From Fomitopsis serialis (taxonomy: Eukaryota; Basidiomycota; Agaricomycetes; Polyporales; Fomitopsidaceae), in contig NW_025955121.1 of NCBI RefSeq assembly GCF_022376445.1, positions 1 through 64,000 of the forward strand: DNA of 64,000 nucleotides, in the 5' to 3' direction. The translations under genes and the position numbers were made by a program. How positions within the stretch are numbered: the first letter of the stretch is position 1; each line of letters opens with the position of its first letter. Below are positions 22,949-33,734 of the stretch, piece after piece. The notes under the pieces were generated by a model, which did not search any database, was not told where the DNA came from, and saw nothing but the letters and a program-made list of their open reading frames with translations.

Positions 22949-25648
22949 TCAGTTCCTTCTAACCAGCCCAGCGTACATAATATAATAACTGGCAGGCGAT
23001 GTCACGGTCAATCTTGGAGTCCAGGATTTCGGAGATCTCGAACTCCGGTTCTCCGTCGATAAGGACTGGCGGAGGTGGAGACTGAACCCGTCCTGGTATG
23101 GTGTTCGAGTTGCGGGCTCGAGCTGTGAGACGTGGAAACTGGGTGAACAGCACGCATAGTGTCTGGAAGTCGAAGAGTGAAGGAATGTGAACCGGCTTGG
23201 GTGATAATGGTATAAGGTCCTAGGTTCTTTTCGGAGAACTTCTTTGCGGGACGCGTGGAGCGGAAATGTTCGCTTTGACGAAGATGGTATCTCCGACTTA
23301 AAGTCCGGAGCCGGAAGCCGGTGTTTGTCCGCTTGGACCTGGTACTGGGCTTGGGCCTGAACGATATTCGTCCGGAGCAAGGTATGGAGTTCGTCTAAGT
23401 CGACGACAAACTCGCGTGCGCGCGCGGAAGTGAGATCGCGTTCGGGATGAACAGCGAGGGCCGGATTGTAACCCTTGTTGGCAAAGAAGGGTGAATTCCG
23501 GTGGTCGCATTCGGAGCATTGTTGTAAGCAAACTCCGCAAGGGCAGGAGTCGCGACCAGTTTCCTGCTGGTAGTTGCAGTAGACCCGGATGTACTGTTCC
23601 AGGGTCTGGTTCACTCGTTCGGTTTGGCCATCGCCTTCCGGATGATAACCGGAAGTAAGTGAAGGCGCATATCTAGGGCTTTGCCGAGTGAGCGGAAGAA
23701 GTGAGACACAAACTCCGAGCCCTGATCAGAGGTGACGTGCGAGGGAACTCCGTGCTTGGAGAATACATGGAGGATGAAGAGGTCCGCGAGTTCCGGAGCG
23801 GTAAGGGTGTCGTGCGTAGGTATGAAAATGGACTGCTTGGTGAGGCGGTCGACTACGACGAGGATGGCGGTGAAACCATCAGAGTCCGGAAGCTGCTCAA
23901 TGAGATCCATGGAGATGGAGTTCCAGGGTCGCTCGGGGATGGGAGTTGTTTGAGCGTGCCATAGGAAGTGACGGGGAACTTTGGCTCGTGCACAGATGGT
24001 GCAGGACTTGCAGTAGTTCTGACGAAGAGCGGAGTCCAGGCCAGGAATAGTCCCGGAGTATGAGGGCTTGGTCTTGTTCTGACCGTAGTGTCCAGTGGTC
24101 GGATGGTCTGACGGATCGGAGTACCGGAGACGGAGATCGTCCAGTCCGGTAGTAGATGTGACCACTAAGACGCAGGAAACCTTCTTCGTCGATGGACCAG
24201 CGTGCGTTGTCACCCTGAGAGCCAGAGCGAGTCCGGCAGCAGCTCGAGTAGGGAGGATGGACTGGCAGTCCGGATGTCGGAATGGAGAGATGTTCGTCGT
24301 GGATGAGGGATGCGCGAGGACTGGATCTCAGAGAATGGTTGCCCGGAGGAGGAGCGAGTGTCCTGGTGAAACAGGTCGGAAGTTTGTGGGTTGACAACGG
24401 AGTAGTCACTATCCCCCTCTTTTGGGTAGACTCCCAACGGCGGTGAGTGCGTCGGGTTTGCTTCCAGTTTTCCGGGGCGGAATCGATTATCATGTTGAAC
24501 TGCGAAGGAACTCCGACCAACGCGCTTGACGACGCGTCAGGAGTTTTGTGGTAGCGAAATATCGAGGTTCTTGTGGTCCGTGACAACGTCGACCGGAGAT
24601 TGGAACCTTCGAGATAGTGCCGCCATGTTTGAAGCTTCGAAATAGCCAACAGTTCCTTATGTGGTGTCGTAGTTCAGTTCCGCGCCAGTCAAAGTCGAGA
24701 GTGAAAAGCGATGGGGTGGATTTCACCGGAGTCCGCCGTAATGGACAGTATTCCGGCAATCGCATAGTCCGACCGTCGGTCTCGACGGTGATCTGCTTGT
24801 CGGGGATCCAGTGGTGCAGGATCGGAGCGTGGTGAAGGCCTGCTTCAGCTCGTCAACGCCTTACGGCAGTCCTCGGAGAAGTTCCAGGCAACGGATTTCC
24901 GGGTGAGTCGGCTAAGCGGTAGGACATTTCGGAGTAGTTGTGATGAACCGGCGGTAGAAATTGCGAACCGAAACATTGAACATCTCGGACTTTGCGGGGT
25001 TCCGGCCAGTCCAGATCACCTTGACCTTGACTCAGCCATGGTTAGCTGTCAGTGGAGAGGATGTACCTGAGGTACTCGACGGAGTGGCGTGGAATTCGCA
25101 CTTGTCCGCGCGAGCGTAGAGGTGATGCTTTCGGAGATGTCGGAGTACTTCCTTGACGTGTTCCGGTGGTCCTTGGGGTTATCGGAATAGATGAGAATGT
25201 CGTCGAGATAGACCACAACGTGGACGTCGAGTAGGTCGGAAAAGATCTCGTTGACGAAACGCTGGAACGCCGCCGGGGCGTTGGAAAGTCCGAAAGGCAT
25301 GACTTGCCATTCAAAAGATCTGTATCGAGTTCGGAACGCGGTCTTCCACTCATCTCCCGGAGCAATCCGGACAAGGTTGTAGGCATGTCGGAGGTCAATC
25401 TTGGTATAGATTCTGGCCTTCCGAGGACTGTCCAGGAGGTCGGAGATGAGGGGAAGGGGGTAGCGGTCCTTCCGAGTGATCTTATTCAAACCTCGGTAGT
25501 TGACACAGAGACGAAGCAACCATCTTTCTTCTTGACGAAGAGTACTGGAGCTCCGCACGGAGAATTGGAAGGTCAGATGAAGCCGGAGCGAAGATTCTCG
25601 TCGATGTATTCTCGGAGAGTGTCGAGCTCTAGCTTGGACAAGGAATAG
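22949..25648 (-). CDS. Ty3 pol: reverse transcriptase, RNase H, integrase, chromodomain (frame-broken)
   Basis: From 25648 downwards: [53 protein letters not shown] and [11 protein letters not shown] (catalytic Asp pair) define reverse transcriptase at about 25510-25180. RNase H text is poorly preserved at 25040-24500. The integrase core at about 24000-23610 shows [33 protein letters not shown] and [15 protein letters not shown] text (here [13 protein letters not shown]), giving the D-D-E triad. Around 23090-22960, [21 protein letters not shown] is a chromodomain-like targeting module. At least five frame changes separate these pieces. Products would be cleaved from a Gag-Pol polyprotein and act in cDNA synthesis and integration. 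Confidence 0.88.
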
Positions 25649-26379
25649 ATAGGTCCGAGGGGTGGAACAGCGCTGTCCTCAACAGTGATTTTGAGGTCAT
25701 ACGGGTGGTGTTCTGGTAAGATATCTGCCTTGGTCTTGCTGAAGACATCCGCAAACTCGTGGTACTCCTCCGGTATTCCGGTGAGGTCCGGAGGCAAGTC
25801 GGAGACAGATGAGCTGCGAGCAGAGGTTGAATTGACGGCCAGATTGAGCGAATAGCTTGTGGATCCGGCAAGCTTGCAGGCCCTAGAGAACGCCACAGCG
25901 TTTACAAGAGATACCTGCGGAGCAGTACGCGGAGCAGACGGAGGATCCGGTAAAGGATCCGGAGGGGTCGGAGTTGGTACCGGGTCAGATACGGGACGAG
26001 TTGGAGGTGCGGTTCGGAATTGGATGCTGTGCTTCTTCCAATCAATCAACGGATTGTAGGCGGAGAGCCAGCTGTATCCCAGGACGGCGGAGACCGACTT
26101 ATCGAGCGGAGTGACGTAGAAGTCGACAGAGAGAACTTCCCCGGAGGGAAAGTGGAGCGGAATCGAGGCGGTCCGAGTGATAGTCTCGTTGGATGTGCCG
26201 TTGAAAAGCTGCAGGCGGAGCGGAGTAACAGGCGAGGTAACAAGATGGTATTTCTCTGCGAAGTCCGAATCTACAAAGCAATTCGAAGATCCGGAATCGA
26301 CAAGAGCACGGAAAGGTGATGTTACAGAGTCGGAGAACAATTCAATCATGAGGGACGTGGGGTCGGAAAGAGCGGACAC
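25573..26379 (-). CDS. Ty3 aspartic protease and start of reverse transcriptase
   Basis: This 268-codon frame contains [19 protein letters not shown], the D-S-G active site of retroviral-type proteases. It continues [19 protein letters not shown] and, after a proline-rich linker, [24 protein letters not shown], the usual entry to Ty3 reverse transcriptase. The frame stops at 25573 where the RT continues in another frame ([23 protein letters not shown] text), a one-base break. Confidence 0.88.
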   Translation of the reverse strand: MSALSDPTSLMIELFSDSVTSPFRALVDSGSSNCFVDSDFAEKYHLVTSPVTPLRLQLFNGTSNETITRTASIPLHFPSGEVLSVDFYVTPLDKSVSAVLGYSWLSAYNPLIDWKKHSIQFRTAPPTRPVSDPVPTPTPPDPLPDPPSAPRTAPQVSLVNAVAFSRACKLAGSTSYSLNLAVNSTSARSSSVSDLPPDLTGIPEEYHEFADVFSKTKADILPEHHPYDLKITVEDSAVPPLGPIYSLSKLELDTLREYIDENLRSGFI

Positions 26380-26469
26380 GTTGAGTCGAAGAACCTGTTC
26401 CGCGCGGGTTTTGTCAACGCAGTCCCCACCACGCGCGGAGGTCGGAGGACTGCGGACTAATTTTTTGAC

Positions 26470-27838
26470 TCCTTCGGAGCCTCTGGAGTCGTCGTCGGAG
26501 TTGCATCGGCAGCACGACCTTTAGCAGCGGACGACGTCTTCTTCGGACAGGCGTTGGCAGTATGTCCGGCGCCGCCGCAGAAGAGGCAAAGGTTGTTATT
26601 GAAGTGTCGCTGACGCTCCTCCTGCGTCAACTTGCCTTCCTTGCCCAGCTTGTCGGAGTACGGCTTAGCGGGGCTTTAGACTGCGCCTTTGGAGTAGACG
26701 AAGTCGACGACTTGGACGGAGTAGAGGAGGTTGCGTTCTGCGAGCCGGAGGAACCGGACTTTGCGGGTTGTGACGCCTTGGAGTCGGATTTGGAGTCGGA
26801 TAACTTCTGGCTGGACTTGTGAGAGCCCGGGGATTCCCGTGACTGTTCAGCCTTGCGCTCCCAGTAACGATGATCGAGCGCTTGGGCCAGGTTTCGGAGC
26901 TCCTCCAGAGTGGAGGGTTTTCCGACTTCAGAGATGCGGTCCTTAAGACGGGCCGGAAGTCCCTTGTAGAACTGATAGCGGAGTGCAGACGTGCCCCAAC
27001 GAACCTGTGTCGCGAGACGGCTGAAGTTGGTGATGTACTTCGCGATCCGGTGGTTGTCGGACATGGAGAGATTTACGAGGTCATGTTCTGCTTGTCCGGT
27101 AGCGTCATATGGACCGAAATTGATTTGGAGTTCTTGTTGGAACTCCTCGTAATCCGTCAGGAACAAGGGCGGAGAAGATGAGGCTTGTTCCAGAAGGTAT
27201 GGCTCGAACCATTGGAGAGCCGTGCCCTTTAGGTAGGAGACGGCGTACGTGACCTTCTTCTCGTCGGAGTTGAAGGTCTGAGGACGAGCTTTGAAGACCA
27301 ACTCCAACTGGGTGAAGAACGACCAGAGTTTGGTTGAGGAGTCCGAACCGTCAAACTGGTCCGGATCCCGGACGTTATTCCGCTCGCGTGAAGAGGGTTG
27401 CATCGGAGTGGAAGCTTGTCGCTGGAGCGTGGTAGCCAGGAGCGAGATTGCCCCGGCGAGCTCATGGTTGATGTCTGGACCAGTTGGAGGCGGATTACGC
27501 TGAGGTGACGGAAGCATAGAAGGAGGTAGAGGAACCAACTCCGGAAGTATCGGAGAGTGTTCTGGAATCGGGTGTGGTGGCCAGTTTATTGGTCCGCCCG
27601 GACTGTAAGTTGGGTTTGCTGCTCCTTCACGGAAAGCAGGATCCTCAAACGGATTGTGGCTGGTACGACGAGACGAGGGAACCGGAGAACGGGTAATGGT
27701 ATCCGGTGGAATTATCGCTGTCGTGCCTTGAACGGTAGGTGTCACCGGCGCAGCCCGGGTGGGTGTGCTTGGAGTAAGGTTGTTGGCCAACAGAACGTGG
27801 ATACGTCGAGCGGAGAACCCGCAGAAATCGTCGGTCAT
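26470..27838 (-). CDS. Ty3 Gag with CCHC zinc knuckle
   Basis: ATG 27838 is just inside the 5' LTR. A proline-rich N-terminal third is followed by the capsid domain (RDPDQFDGSDSSTKLWSFFTQ.., ALQWFEPYL, FGPYDATGQAEHDLVNLSM, YKGLPARLKDRI). The frame stops at 26627. The zinc knuckle (NLCLFCGGAGHTANACPK, C-x2-C-x4-H-x4-C) follows in another frame at about 26548-26600, so Gag was longer originally. Gag packages the element RNA into virus-like particles. Confidence 0.88.
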
Positions 27839-27869
27839 CTCAAGGTCCCAAGAGTCAGTTCGAATATAC

Positions 27870-28475
27870 TGTTACGATCGTGCGCTCGAGACGAAGTCCG
27901 AGGTCGGAGTTACGAAGTCCGGAGTTTCGGAGCGCAGTGGAGTGAGGACTTGGCGAAGCTATTAACAACGCCCTTGGGAGAACTTGACGAGGTCCTCTAT
28001 TTGGACTTGGACAGAGGTGGACTATGACGGAGTCTGGAGATAGAGTCGGAGGAAGGAGGAGGAGAAGACGAGAGCGAGAGAGAGAAGAGAGAAGCTAGAC
28101 AGAGGTCGGACGGAAGTCCGGAGTTCAGACAGGAGTTCGGAGGAAAGGAATTCGGATTGGTTAAACGAGATATTCGAACTGAAGTACAACAGTGCTACAG
28201 TTCAATCTTTATATACAGCGAGTCTAATTGTGAACGGAAGACAATAGGACGGAGGAAGGGATACAGAGAACAATAACGGAAGACCGGAGATGTTAGTAAC
28301 CAGAGTGAATACAATAAGCTAATTGTCCGTGCAAGATAGAGACCATGTGGTACGCTAATTGTAGTGCGGGAGAAGATAGGCTAAGCAAATACAATAAGAC
28401 CGGAGTTCGGAGAAACAGAGATGGAGAAAACAGAACTGGAGTTCGGAGGTGGTCTTGGTGGCACGGAACGTGACA
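27870..28475 (-). repeat. 5' LTR of the Ty3 element
   Basis: The full-length LTR of 606 bp reads 5'-TGTCACGTTCC..CGTAACA-3' on the minus strand. It carries a TATATA sequence (about 28210) that may serve as promoter. It is rich in GGAG/CGGA triplet-like repeats (28030-28100). Confidence 0.88.
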
Positions 28476-28500
28476 GACACCCAGAGCATCAAAGATCCAC

Positions 28501-29417
28501 ATGCCCGTGCCCGACAAGCCCTCTCTGTCCATCCTTAGAGGAGTTGAGCCTCAAGCTATGTCCACGCCCTGGCGACCCTCCTCTGAGTCTAAGAACAAAC
28601 AAAGCTCACTGAGCCCGCCTTCCTCTTCAGATATGTGTCAAGCCGCCAAAGAGGCTGTTGACCCCATCCATCTTCAGGATCTGCTCGACAATGCCGGTCT
28701 ATTCTTTGCCCATCTCCGTCGCCCCGAGGAAGCCCAATGCATCTACCTGAGCCTTAGCGCTCCAGACACTCTCGACCGCTACGGCTTTCTATTCTATGAA
28801 AGCAACTACCTAGTGAATGAAGAACTCGAGATGGATGACATCCACAACTCCAAAATTGTAGAAGACAAGGAGTCCTGCTACAGCCTACTGGTTAAGCATC
28901 AACGTCGCACTGAGTACGTCGTAGAAGGGCTTGAAGTCCTGGTGAACGCTATGCTTTGATTGGAGAGTGCAACTCGTCGATGGAAGTCTGACCACACCGA
29001 CGTCTAGATGAGTGCACTGCATGAGTCCTCTTCAAGAGGAATGGTCTCCAATGCACACCAAACCCTTCAATACCACGTGGCAAAAGCACTTACCTTGATC
29101 CATCAACAACAAGCTCTGCATTGCAGACACCCGTACCCTACCTCAGTCAAGTTGACTGCTTCAGATTTCAGCATGGAGCTTACTATGTCCAAGACCAAGC
29201 GTGAAATGCTCAACAAGTGGCTGAAGAAGCCCAATGTATACTTGAACCTAACCCCGGAATACCAAGAAGTTGTACTTCGGCAGATTCAGGCCGCTCAGAA
29301 CGACGAGGAGACACCACCTCTACCTCACATCGTGTTCGAGCGACACTTCAAGATCCTACCGAACTCCCTCCTGGTGGATCCAATAGTGCACAACACATCT
29401 ATCTCGCAGGACGTACA
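28501..29417 (+). CDS. Unknown protein in two same-frame segments, broken by a TIR element
   Basis: The segment 28501-28959 encodes about 150 residues with MCQAAKEAVDPIHLQDLLDNAG, AHLRRPEEAQCIYLSLS and an acidic helix. After a stop, the same frame continues at 29008-29417 with KREMLNKWLKKPNVYLNLTPEYQEVVLRQIQ and PHIVFERHFKILPNSLLVDP. Composition is protein-like rather than random. I recognise no family. The stop at 28957 and the next ATG might be bridged by an intron. At 29418 the frame runs into the CAGTCC element and ends soon after (29466), so the original C-terminus is lost or displaced. The 5' end lies only 25 bp from the Ty3 LTR. Confidence 0.4.
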
Positions 29418-30179
29418 GTTAGTGTTTGAAAGTCCAGTCCATGGACTGGAAAAAGACTGGGACTGAACTGGGACTGGCCTTGGAAAGACTGGACTGGACT
29501 GGTCAAAGTAGGACTGGTCTTACCCAGTCCAGTTGCAGTCTTCCAGGGTTGGGGAAATTGGAGGGACTGGTCAAAAGACTGGTTGCAACCAGTTGCGACT
29601 GGTCTTTGGCCACCCCCCTAATATGCTGGTGTACATGGCCAAATGGAAGGTTTTGGGGGTCATAAATAGCAGTAATACATAGGATATGCACAACATGGTG
29701 GACATATTAATGATGTAACCTATTTAGGCAACATGTATTTTCCATCTATGCACCTCCACTTATGCCTAATATGGTAGGTGTACCTGTCTCACCCTTACTG
29801 ACATCACATGCCTTGCCTGTATCAGTCATTATGGACTGAAATATGATGCTCCCATGGGATACACACTATTGCCTACCATTATATACCATATTACAATAGT
29901 ACAAAAAGCTTTGTAACCAAACATGCAGACATAATTGCTGAACAAACCAGTTACAACTGGCAAAAGACCTGTCAGGACCAGTTGGGACCAGTTGGGACTG
30001 CATGTGCAGTTGCGACCAGTTGCGACCAGTCTTTGGAGGCAACTGGACTGCAAAGGACTGGTCGCAGTCAGTCCAGTCCCAGTCCTACCATTTTGGGGTC
30101 AATCTAGGACCAGTCGCAGTCGCAGTCTTTCCTCTGAGGGGTCAAAAGACTGGACTGGACTGGACTTTCAAACACTAAC
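29418..30179. mobile_element. Non-autonomous DNA element with 23-bp TIRs and internal CAGTCC arrays
   Basis: The left end GTTAGTGTTTGAAAGTCCAG (29418 on) is the exact reverse complement of the right end, which closes ..TTTCAAACACTAAC at 30179; the TIR runs at least 23 bp. Both subterminal regions (29440-29610 and 29950-30160) are packed with GGACTG/CAGTCC and CAGTTGCGAC repeats in both orientations. The 330-bp middle is AT-rich and CpG-free. At 762 bp it codes for nothing, so it is a MITE-like element that would need a transposase in trans. Subterminal hexamers of this kind are typical transposase-binding repeats in hAT- and CACTA-like elements, but the superfamily cannot be assigned. Confidence 0.88.
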
Positions 30180-30560
30180 CGCGAGCACACGCGTAGCCGG
30201 GAGAACGAGCAGGATGAAGATAGGGCGCGGACCAACACCACAAGCACACCGACCGCGAGCGCACCGGGCTAATGCCCAGCACGCAGAGACAGCCGATGAA
30301 CGGCGGGTGGGCACGCAAAGGATGGGCAAGGGTGCGGGCGGACGGCACGTGCAGGCGGGAAGCAGGCGGACACGAGCAAGCATCACCCACTCACCCACCC
30401 ATTTGCTCGCACACCCGCTCACGGACCCGCAGACTTGCTGTACCCACATGAGACCCGTACCCGCTGTACCCGCATGAGACCCATACCCGCTGCGAGGGTA
30501 TGGTACCCGGGCGGGTACGGGTACGGGTAAGCCCCCGGACACCCGGGGGTTTACCCCTGC
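30180..30560 (-). mobile_element. GC-rich element with ACCCGTACCCG palindromic end
   Basis: On the minus strand it starts TAGTGGATTGCAGGGGTA at 30559 and continues through a CCCGGGTGTCCGGG hairpin, repeated CGGGTA hexamers and a GGGTGGGTGAGTGGGTG tract. It ends in text (TGCGTGCTGGGCATTAGCCC..GCGCTCGCGGTCGG) shared with 43430-43560. The start closely resembles TAGTGCATTGCATGGGTA at 40693 and TAGTGCATAGTGTGGGT at 37921. No protein is encoded. Confidence 0.6.
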
Positions 30561-30850
30561 AATCCACTACTACGTGTTCATTCCGAGTCCCCTGCATCGT
30601 GGGACAAGTTCACCACCCTCCTCCGACCACATTACAGTGTCTCCACGAGTATCTGACCTCGTACGTCCCCTCCGGAGCCGTATTGACACACTGTCCTCCC
30701 TTCCGCTTGCCAACAGCCCCCGCCCGTCGTTTCTACCGACACCATTGATTCCTTCCGGTCTCATTCCGACCTGGGAGACTCGCAACCTACACACCGTACG
30801 TGTCGTAAGTATCTAGGCTCGGGCAGTAAATACATGCGGGTTGCGGTTAT
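30561..30850. other. Short host-type spacer, insertion site of the copia element
   Basis: A short frame on the plus strand (about 30500-30748) shows no recognisable domain. The last five bases, GTTAT (30846-30850), are the left copy of the copia target duplication; the same five bases follow the element at 35787-35791. Confidence 0.6.
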
Positions 30851-31109
30851 TGTTAAAGTTATAGCGTCTCAGTCTCGACCTCGTGGTACTCGACTGATAT
30901 ATTGATCTACCTGTTAAAGTTATAGCGTCTACGAGGCACAGTATTAGTGTCCATCGTCCATGAATACAGCTACATAAACGGCTTACCTCAGTCTCGACCT
31001 CGTGGTACTCGACTGAGGTGCCTCCAGTCTACGCGTGTCCGTCAAAGTCCGTTCGTACGTCACGTGTCCGTGTCTAAACTAGCGCCCGCGTCTCGGTCCC
31101 ACCTCAACA
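30851..31109 (-). repeat. 3' LTR of the copia element
   Basis: 5'-TGTTGAGGTGGG..CTTTAACA-3' on the minus strand, 259 bp. It contains two internal direct repeats, of TGTTAAAGTTATAGCGTCT and of CAGTCTCGACCTCGTGGTAC, each present twice. Confidence 0.96.
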
Positions 31110-33392
31110 CTCCCCCTGGGCCGAGACGCGCATGTACTGTAGGTGTTTCTGTAACGTAGGTAAACTAAGGGCTTTCGTAAAAATGTCTGCGGGGTTCTCG
31201 GCTCCAGGAATATGAACAATCTTCAACAACTTACCACGGATTGCCTCTCGCAACCAATGGTACCTGATGTGCAGGTGTCTCACCCGCGAGAAGTTCGCGG
31301 ATCGCGTCGCCAAACTCTCGCCCCCAGCACTATCCATCCGGATGACGATAGGACGTTCCACGGGGACGTAGATCTCATCCATGAAGTTCGCGATCCATAC
31401 GCCCGTCTGCCCGGCGTGCACAGCGGCGATGTACTCGGCCTCGGTAGTCGACAACGTCACCACTTCCTGGCGGCGCGAGCTCCATGAGACAGGTCCTCCC
31501 GCCATCATCACTACGTGCCCGTGCGTCGATCGTCCCGTGTCTTGGCAGTCGCCCTGTGAAGCATCCGAGTAGATGGTGGGCTGTAGTCCCGCTACGTGGT
31601 TCCCGTCGTAGGTAATGCCGTGGTCGAGAGTCCCTCCGATGTAACGGAGGACCCGTTTGAGCGCACGCCAATGGTCATATGCAGGGTTCGCCATGAATCG
31701 GCTTAGCAGCTGGACGGGATACGCGAGATCAGGTCGGGTTGCAACGGCGAGGTACATGATCGCGCCCAAGGCCTCGCGGTAGGGGATCTTGTCCATCTCT
31801 GCTCGCTGCTCTGCGGTCGCCGGCTCAGAGTCCTTCGACAGTTTGGTGCCTGGTTCGAGCGGTGTACGGACTGGGTTTGAGTCCTTCATCCCGAACCGGT
31901 CAAGCACTCGCTCCGCGTACGCACGTTGCGACATGCGCATCGTCTTGAGTTCCCGGTCCCGCTCGATCAGGACACCAAGCATGTATTTGAACTCGCCTCC
32001 CCCGCTGAGCCGGTACCGCACAGCAAGCTCGGATCGTACGTTCGTCAGGCCAGTGATCGAGTCTGCGGCTTCACCGATGTCGTCCGTGTACGTCGTAGTG
32101 ATCGCCAGTCCTTCCTCGTCGAACCTCGCACGTACGCACTCGTCCGCTCGCGAGCGCGAGAACCCGAGCTCCTGGTACGTCTTGTCGAGTTTCTTCCACC
32201 AATCGTTACCCGCCTGCATGCATCCATAGAGCCCTCGGACCATCCTACAAACATGAGTCGGGAATTCCTTAGAGACGTACCCGGCCGGTTGCTCCATGTA
32301 TATTGTTTCCTCTGGGGACGCGTTGAGGTACGCTTTCTCCACGTCATCCTGACCCATCTCCATGTCTCGCACGACGGCGGTGGCACACACAACGCGCAGG
32401 GACTCGAACCGGACGACTGACGCGTGAGTCTCGAAGTAGTCGATGCCGGGGATTTGCTGGAAGCCCTTCGCCACCAGCCGTGCCTTCGGCTTCCATCTCC
32501 CCTCCGCCTCCTCATCCCCGTCAAACTTACGCGCATACACCCACTTGTTCCCAATGACGTTCATGTCCGGCGTACGAGGTACGAGTTCCCAAGCGTTGAT
32601 CTTCGCTAGCCCGTTGATTTCACTATCCATCGAGGGCGTCCAGATCTCGGGTTGGCGGCTCGCCTCCTTGTAAGACTCCGGGGTCTTCCCTCCACGGTAC
32701 CATCGTGTTTCTCCGTCCTGACCTGCGGGAGACGCCTCCGTGAACATCGCGATGTATGCGCCTTCTGGACTTTGGTTCCGGCCCACCCCTCCGTCGTCGT
32801 CTGCAGTCCAGGCCTCGCCTTTACTGCGCGCCGCCTGCTCTCTCGCATCCGACTCTTGCGACTCGCGCAACTTCTGGCTAGGCACCGCTGTCCTTGCGGA
32901 TCGACGTGGGGCGTTCACCTCCTCGGGTAGCGCCAGAGCAGGTACGTCTTCGTCTCCAGGCCTCGGCTCCCCCGTGGCTGCTTGCCCCAGCTGCGCATCG
33001 GGTTCTTCGGCTGCAACCTCCTCGTCTGCATTGGGCTTCGAAGCCTCATTGACTGTCACTTCGAGAGGCGCGTCCTGGATCGCCAAGGTGCGGTGACCCG
33101 GTCCTTCCTCGAATATGACGTCGCGGCTACGAATGATTCGGCCAGACGCTGGGTCCCACAGGCGGTAGTTCGCGTTTTCGGTGTATCCGACGAGGATGCA
33201 TCGAATCGACTTAGGGTCCAGTTTCGTCCGAGTCTCGTCAGGGACCTTCGCCCAGGCGACTGAGCCGAAGGCTCGCAGATGCGCAACGTTTGGCACATGC
33301 CCGAACCATCTCTCATATGGGGTCCGGCCCTTCTGGCGAGCTGAGCCGTTAGGTTCTCCACGTACGTAGCCGTTTTGTATGCCTCTCCCCAC
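31104..33392 (-). CDS. Copia pol: integrase C-terminus, reverse transcriptase, RNase H
   Basis: One continuous frame of about 762 codons. GRTPYERWFGHVPNVAHLR..FGSVAWAKVP and KLDPKSIRCILVGY are the integrase C-terminal domain. NAWELVPRTPDMNVIGNKWV, ARLVAKGFQQIPGIDY, EKAYLNASPEETIYMEQPAG and TTTYTDDIGEA are reverse transcriptase; the usual YVDD box reads YTDD. IYSDASQGDCQDTGRSTHGH, STTEAEYIAAV and RHLHIRYHWLREAI are RNase H. The stop codon lies inside the 3' LTR. The first residues are read from an upstream in-frame position; the true product continues from the integrase in another frame. Confidence 0.93.
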   Translation of the reverse strand: MGRGIQNGYVRGEPNGSARQKGRTPYERWFGHVPNVAHLRAFGSVAWAKVPDETRTKLDPKSIRCILVGYTENANYRLWDPASGRIIRSRDVIFEEGPGHRTLAIQDAPLEVTVNEASKPNADEEVAAEEPDAQLGQAATGEPRPGDEDVPALALPEEVNAPRRSARTAVPSQKLRESQESDAREQAARSKGEAWTADDDGGVGRNQSPEGAYIAMFTEASPAGQDGETRWYRGGKTPESYKEASRQPEIWTPSMDSEINGLAKINAWELVPRTPDMNVIGNKWVYARKFDGDEEAEGRWKPKARLVAKGFQQIPGIDYFETHASVVRFESLRVVCATAVVRDMEMGQDDVEKAYLNASPEETIYMEQPAGYVSKEFPTHVCRMVRGLYGCMQAGNDWWKKLDKTYQELGFSRSRADECVRARFDEEGLAITTTYTDDIGEAADSITGLTNVRSELAVRYRLSGGGEFKYMLGVLIERDRELKTMRMSQRAYAERVLDRFGMKDSNPVRTPLEPGTKLSKDSEPATAEQRAEMDKIPYREALGAIMYLAVATRPDLAYPVQLLSRFMANPAYDHWRALKRVLRYIGGTLDHGITYDGNHVAGLQPTIYSDASQGDCQDTGRSTHGHVVMMAGGPVSWSSRRQEVVTLSTTEAEYIAAVHAGQTGVWIANFMDEIYVPVERPIVIRMDSAGGESLATRSANFSRVRHLHIRYHWLREAIRGKLLKIVHIPGAENPADIFTKALSLPTLQKHLQYMRVSAQGEC

Positions 33393-33394
33393 AA

Positions 33395-33734
33395 GCCTAC
33401 TGGTAAGCCGCGTCGATGAGCATCGACCGGGCGTGGTCGCCTAGCGTTCGATGGCCGCGTTCTCCGACTCCATCCTGCTGAGGAGTGTAAGGCGTCGTCA
33501 TCTCATGGATTATGCCATGCTCTCGGTTGAAGGCTGCCCATAGAGCGTTATTGAACTCGTTCCCGTTGTCGGTACGAATCCGGCGAAGCTTCTTCCTGTC
33601 TGGAGTTCAGCCATCGTTCGATACCCGCTGTACGAGTCGAGGGTCTCGGTCGCCTCCTTAGTCTTTAGGAGGTCGAGGACCTTGAACGAGGACCCTCCAT
33701 CGTTGATCGTCATGCTGTAATAAGCGCCGCCCAT
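33395..33734 (-). pseudogene. Copia integrase catalytic core, frame-broken
   Basis: Across three frames one can follow YIDLTDEH (first Asp), MGGAYYSMTINDGGSSFKV, DLLKTKEATETLDSY, RTDNG and EFNNALWAAFNREHGIIHE, then TPYTPQQDG and RTLGDHARSMLID. This is the D-D-E integrase core of copia elements. The frame is lost at about 33710 and again near 33590 and 33460, in each case by what looks like a single missing base. Without these the core would join the two large frames on either side. Confidence 0.8.

Larger units (their letters stand above)
21061..28475 (-). mobile_element. Ty3/gypsy chromovirus LTR retrotransposon (frame-broken)
   Basis: Long direct repeats lie at 21061-21602 and 27870-28475. 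Between them on the minus strand are gag with a CCHC knuckle, an aspartic protease ([10 protein letters not shown]), reverse transcriptase with YLDD, an integrase core and a C-terminal chromodomain-like segment, in chromovirus order. LTR termini are 5'-TGTCAC..GTAACA-3' on the minus strand, and a purine-rich TTGGGAGGCAC precedes the 3' LTR. No convincing tRNA primer site follows the 5' LTR. The 3' LTR lacks about the last 60 bases and abuts the 38-bp repeat, so no target duplication can be seen. Several frame breaks are present. Confidence 0.93.

Noticed and set aside
27860..27870. tRNA primer site after the Ty3 5' LTR
   Set aside because: The sequence GTATATTCGAACTGACTC does not begin with TGG or resemble a known tRNA 3' end; self-priming or an eroded site is possible but not demonstrable here.
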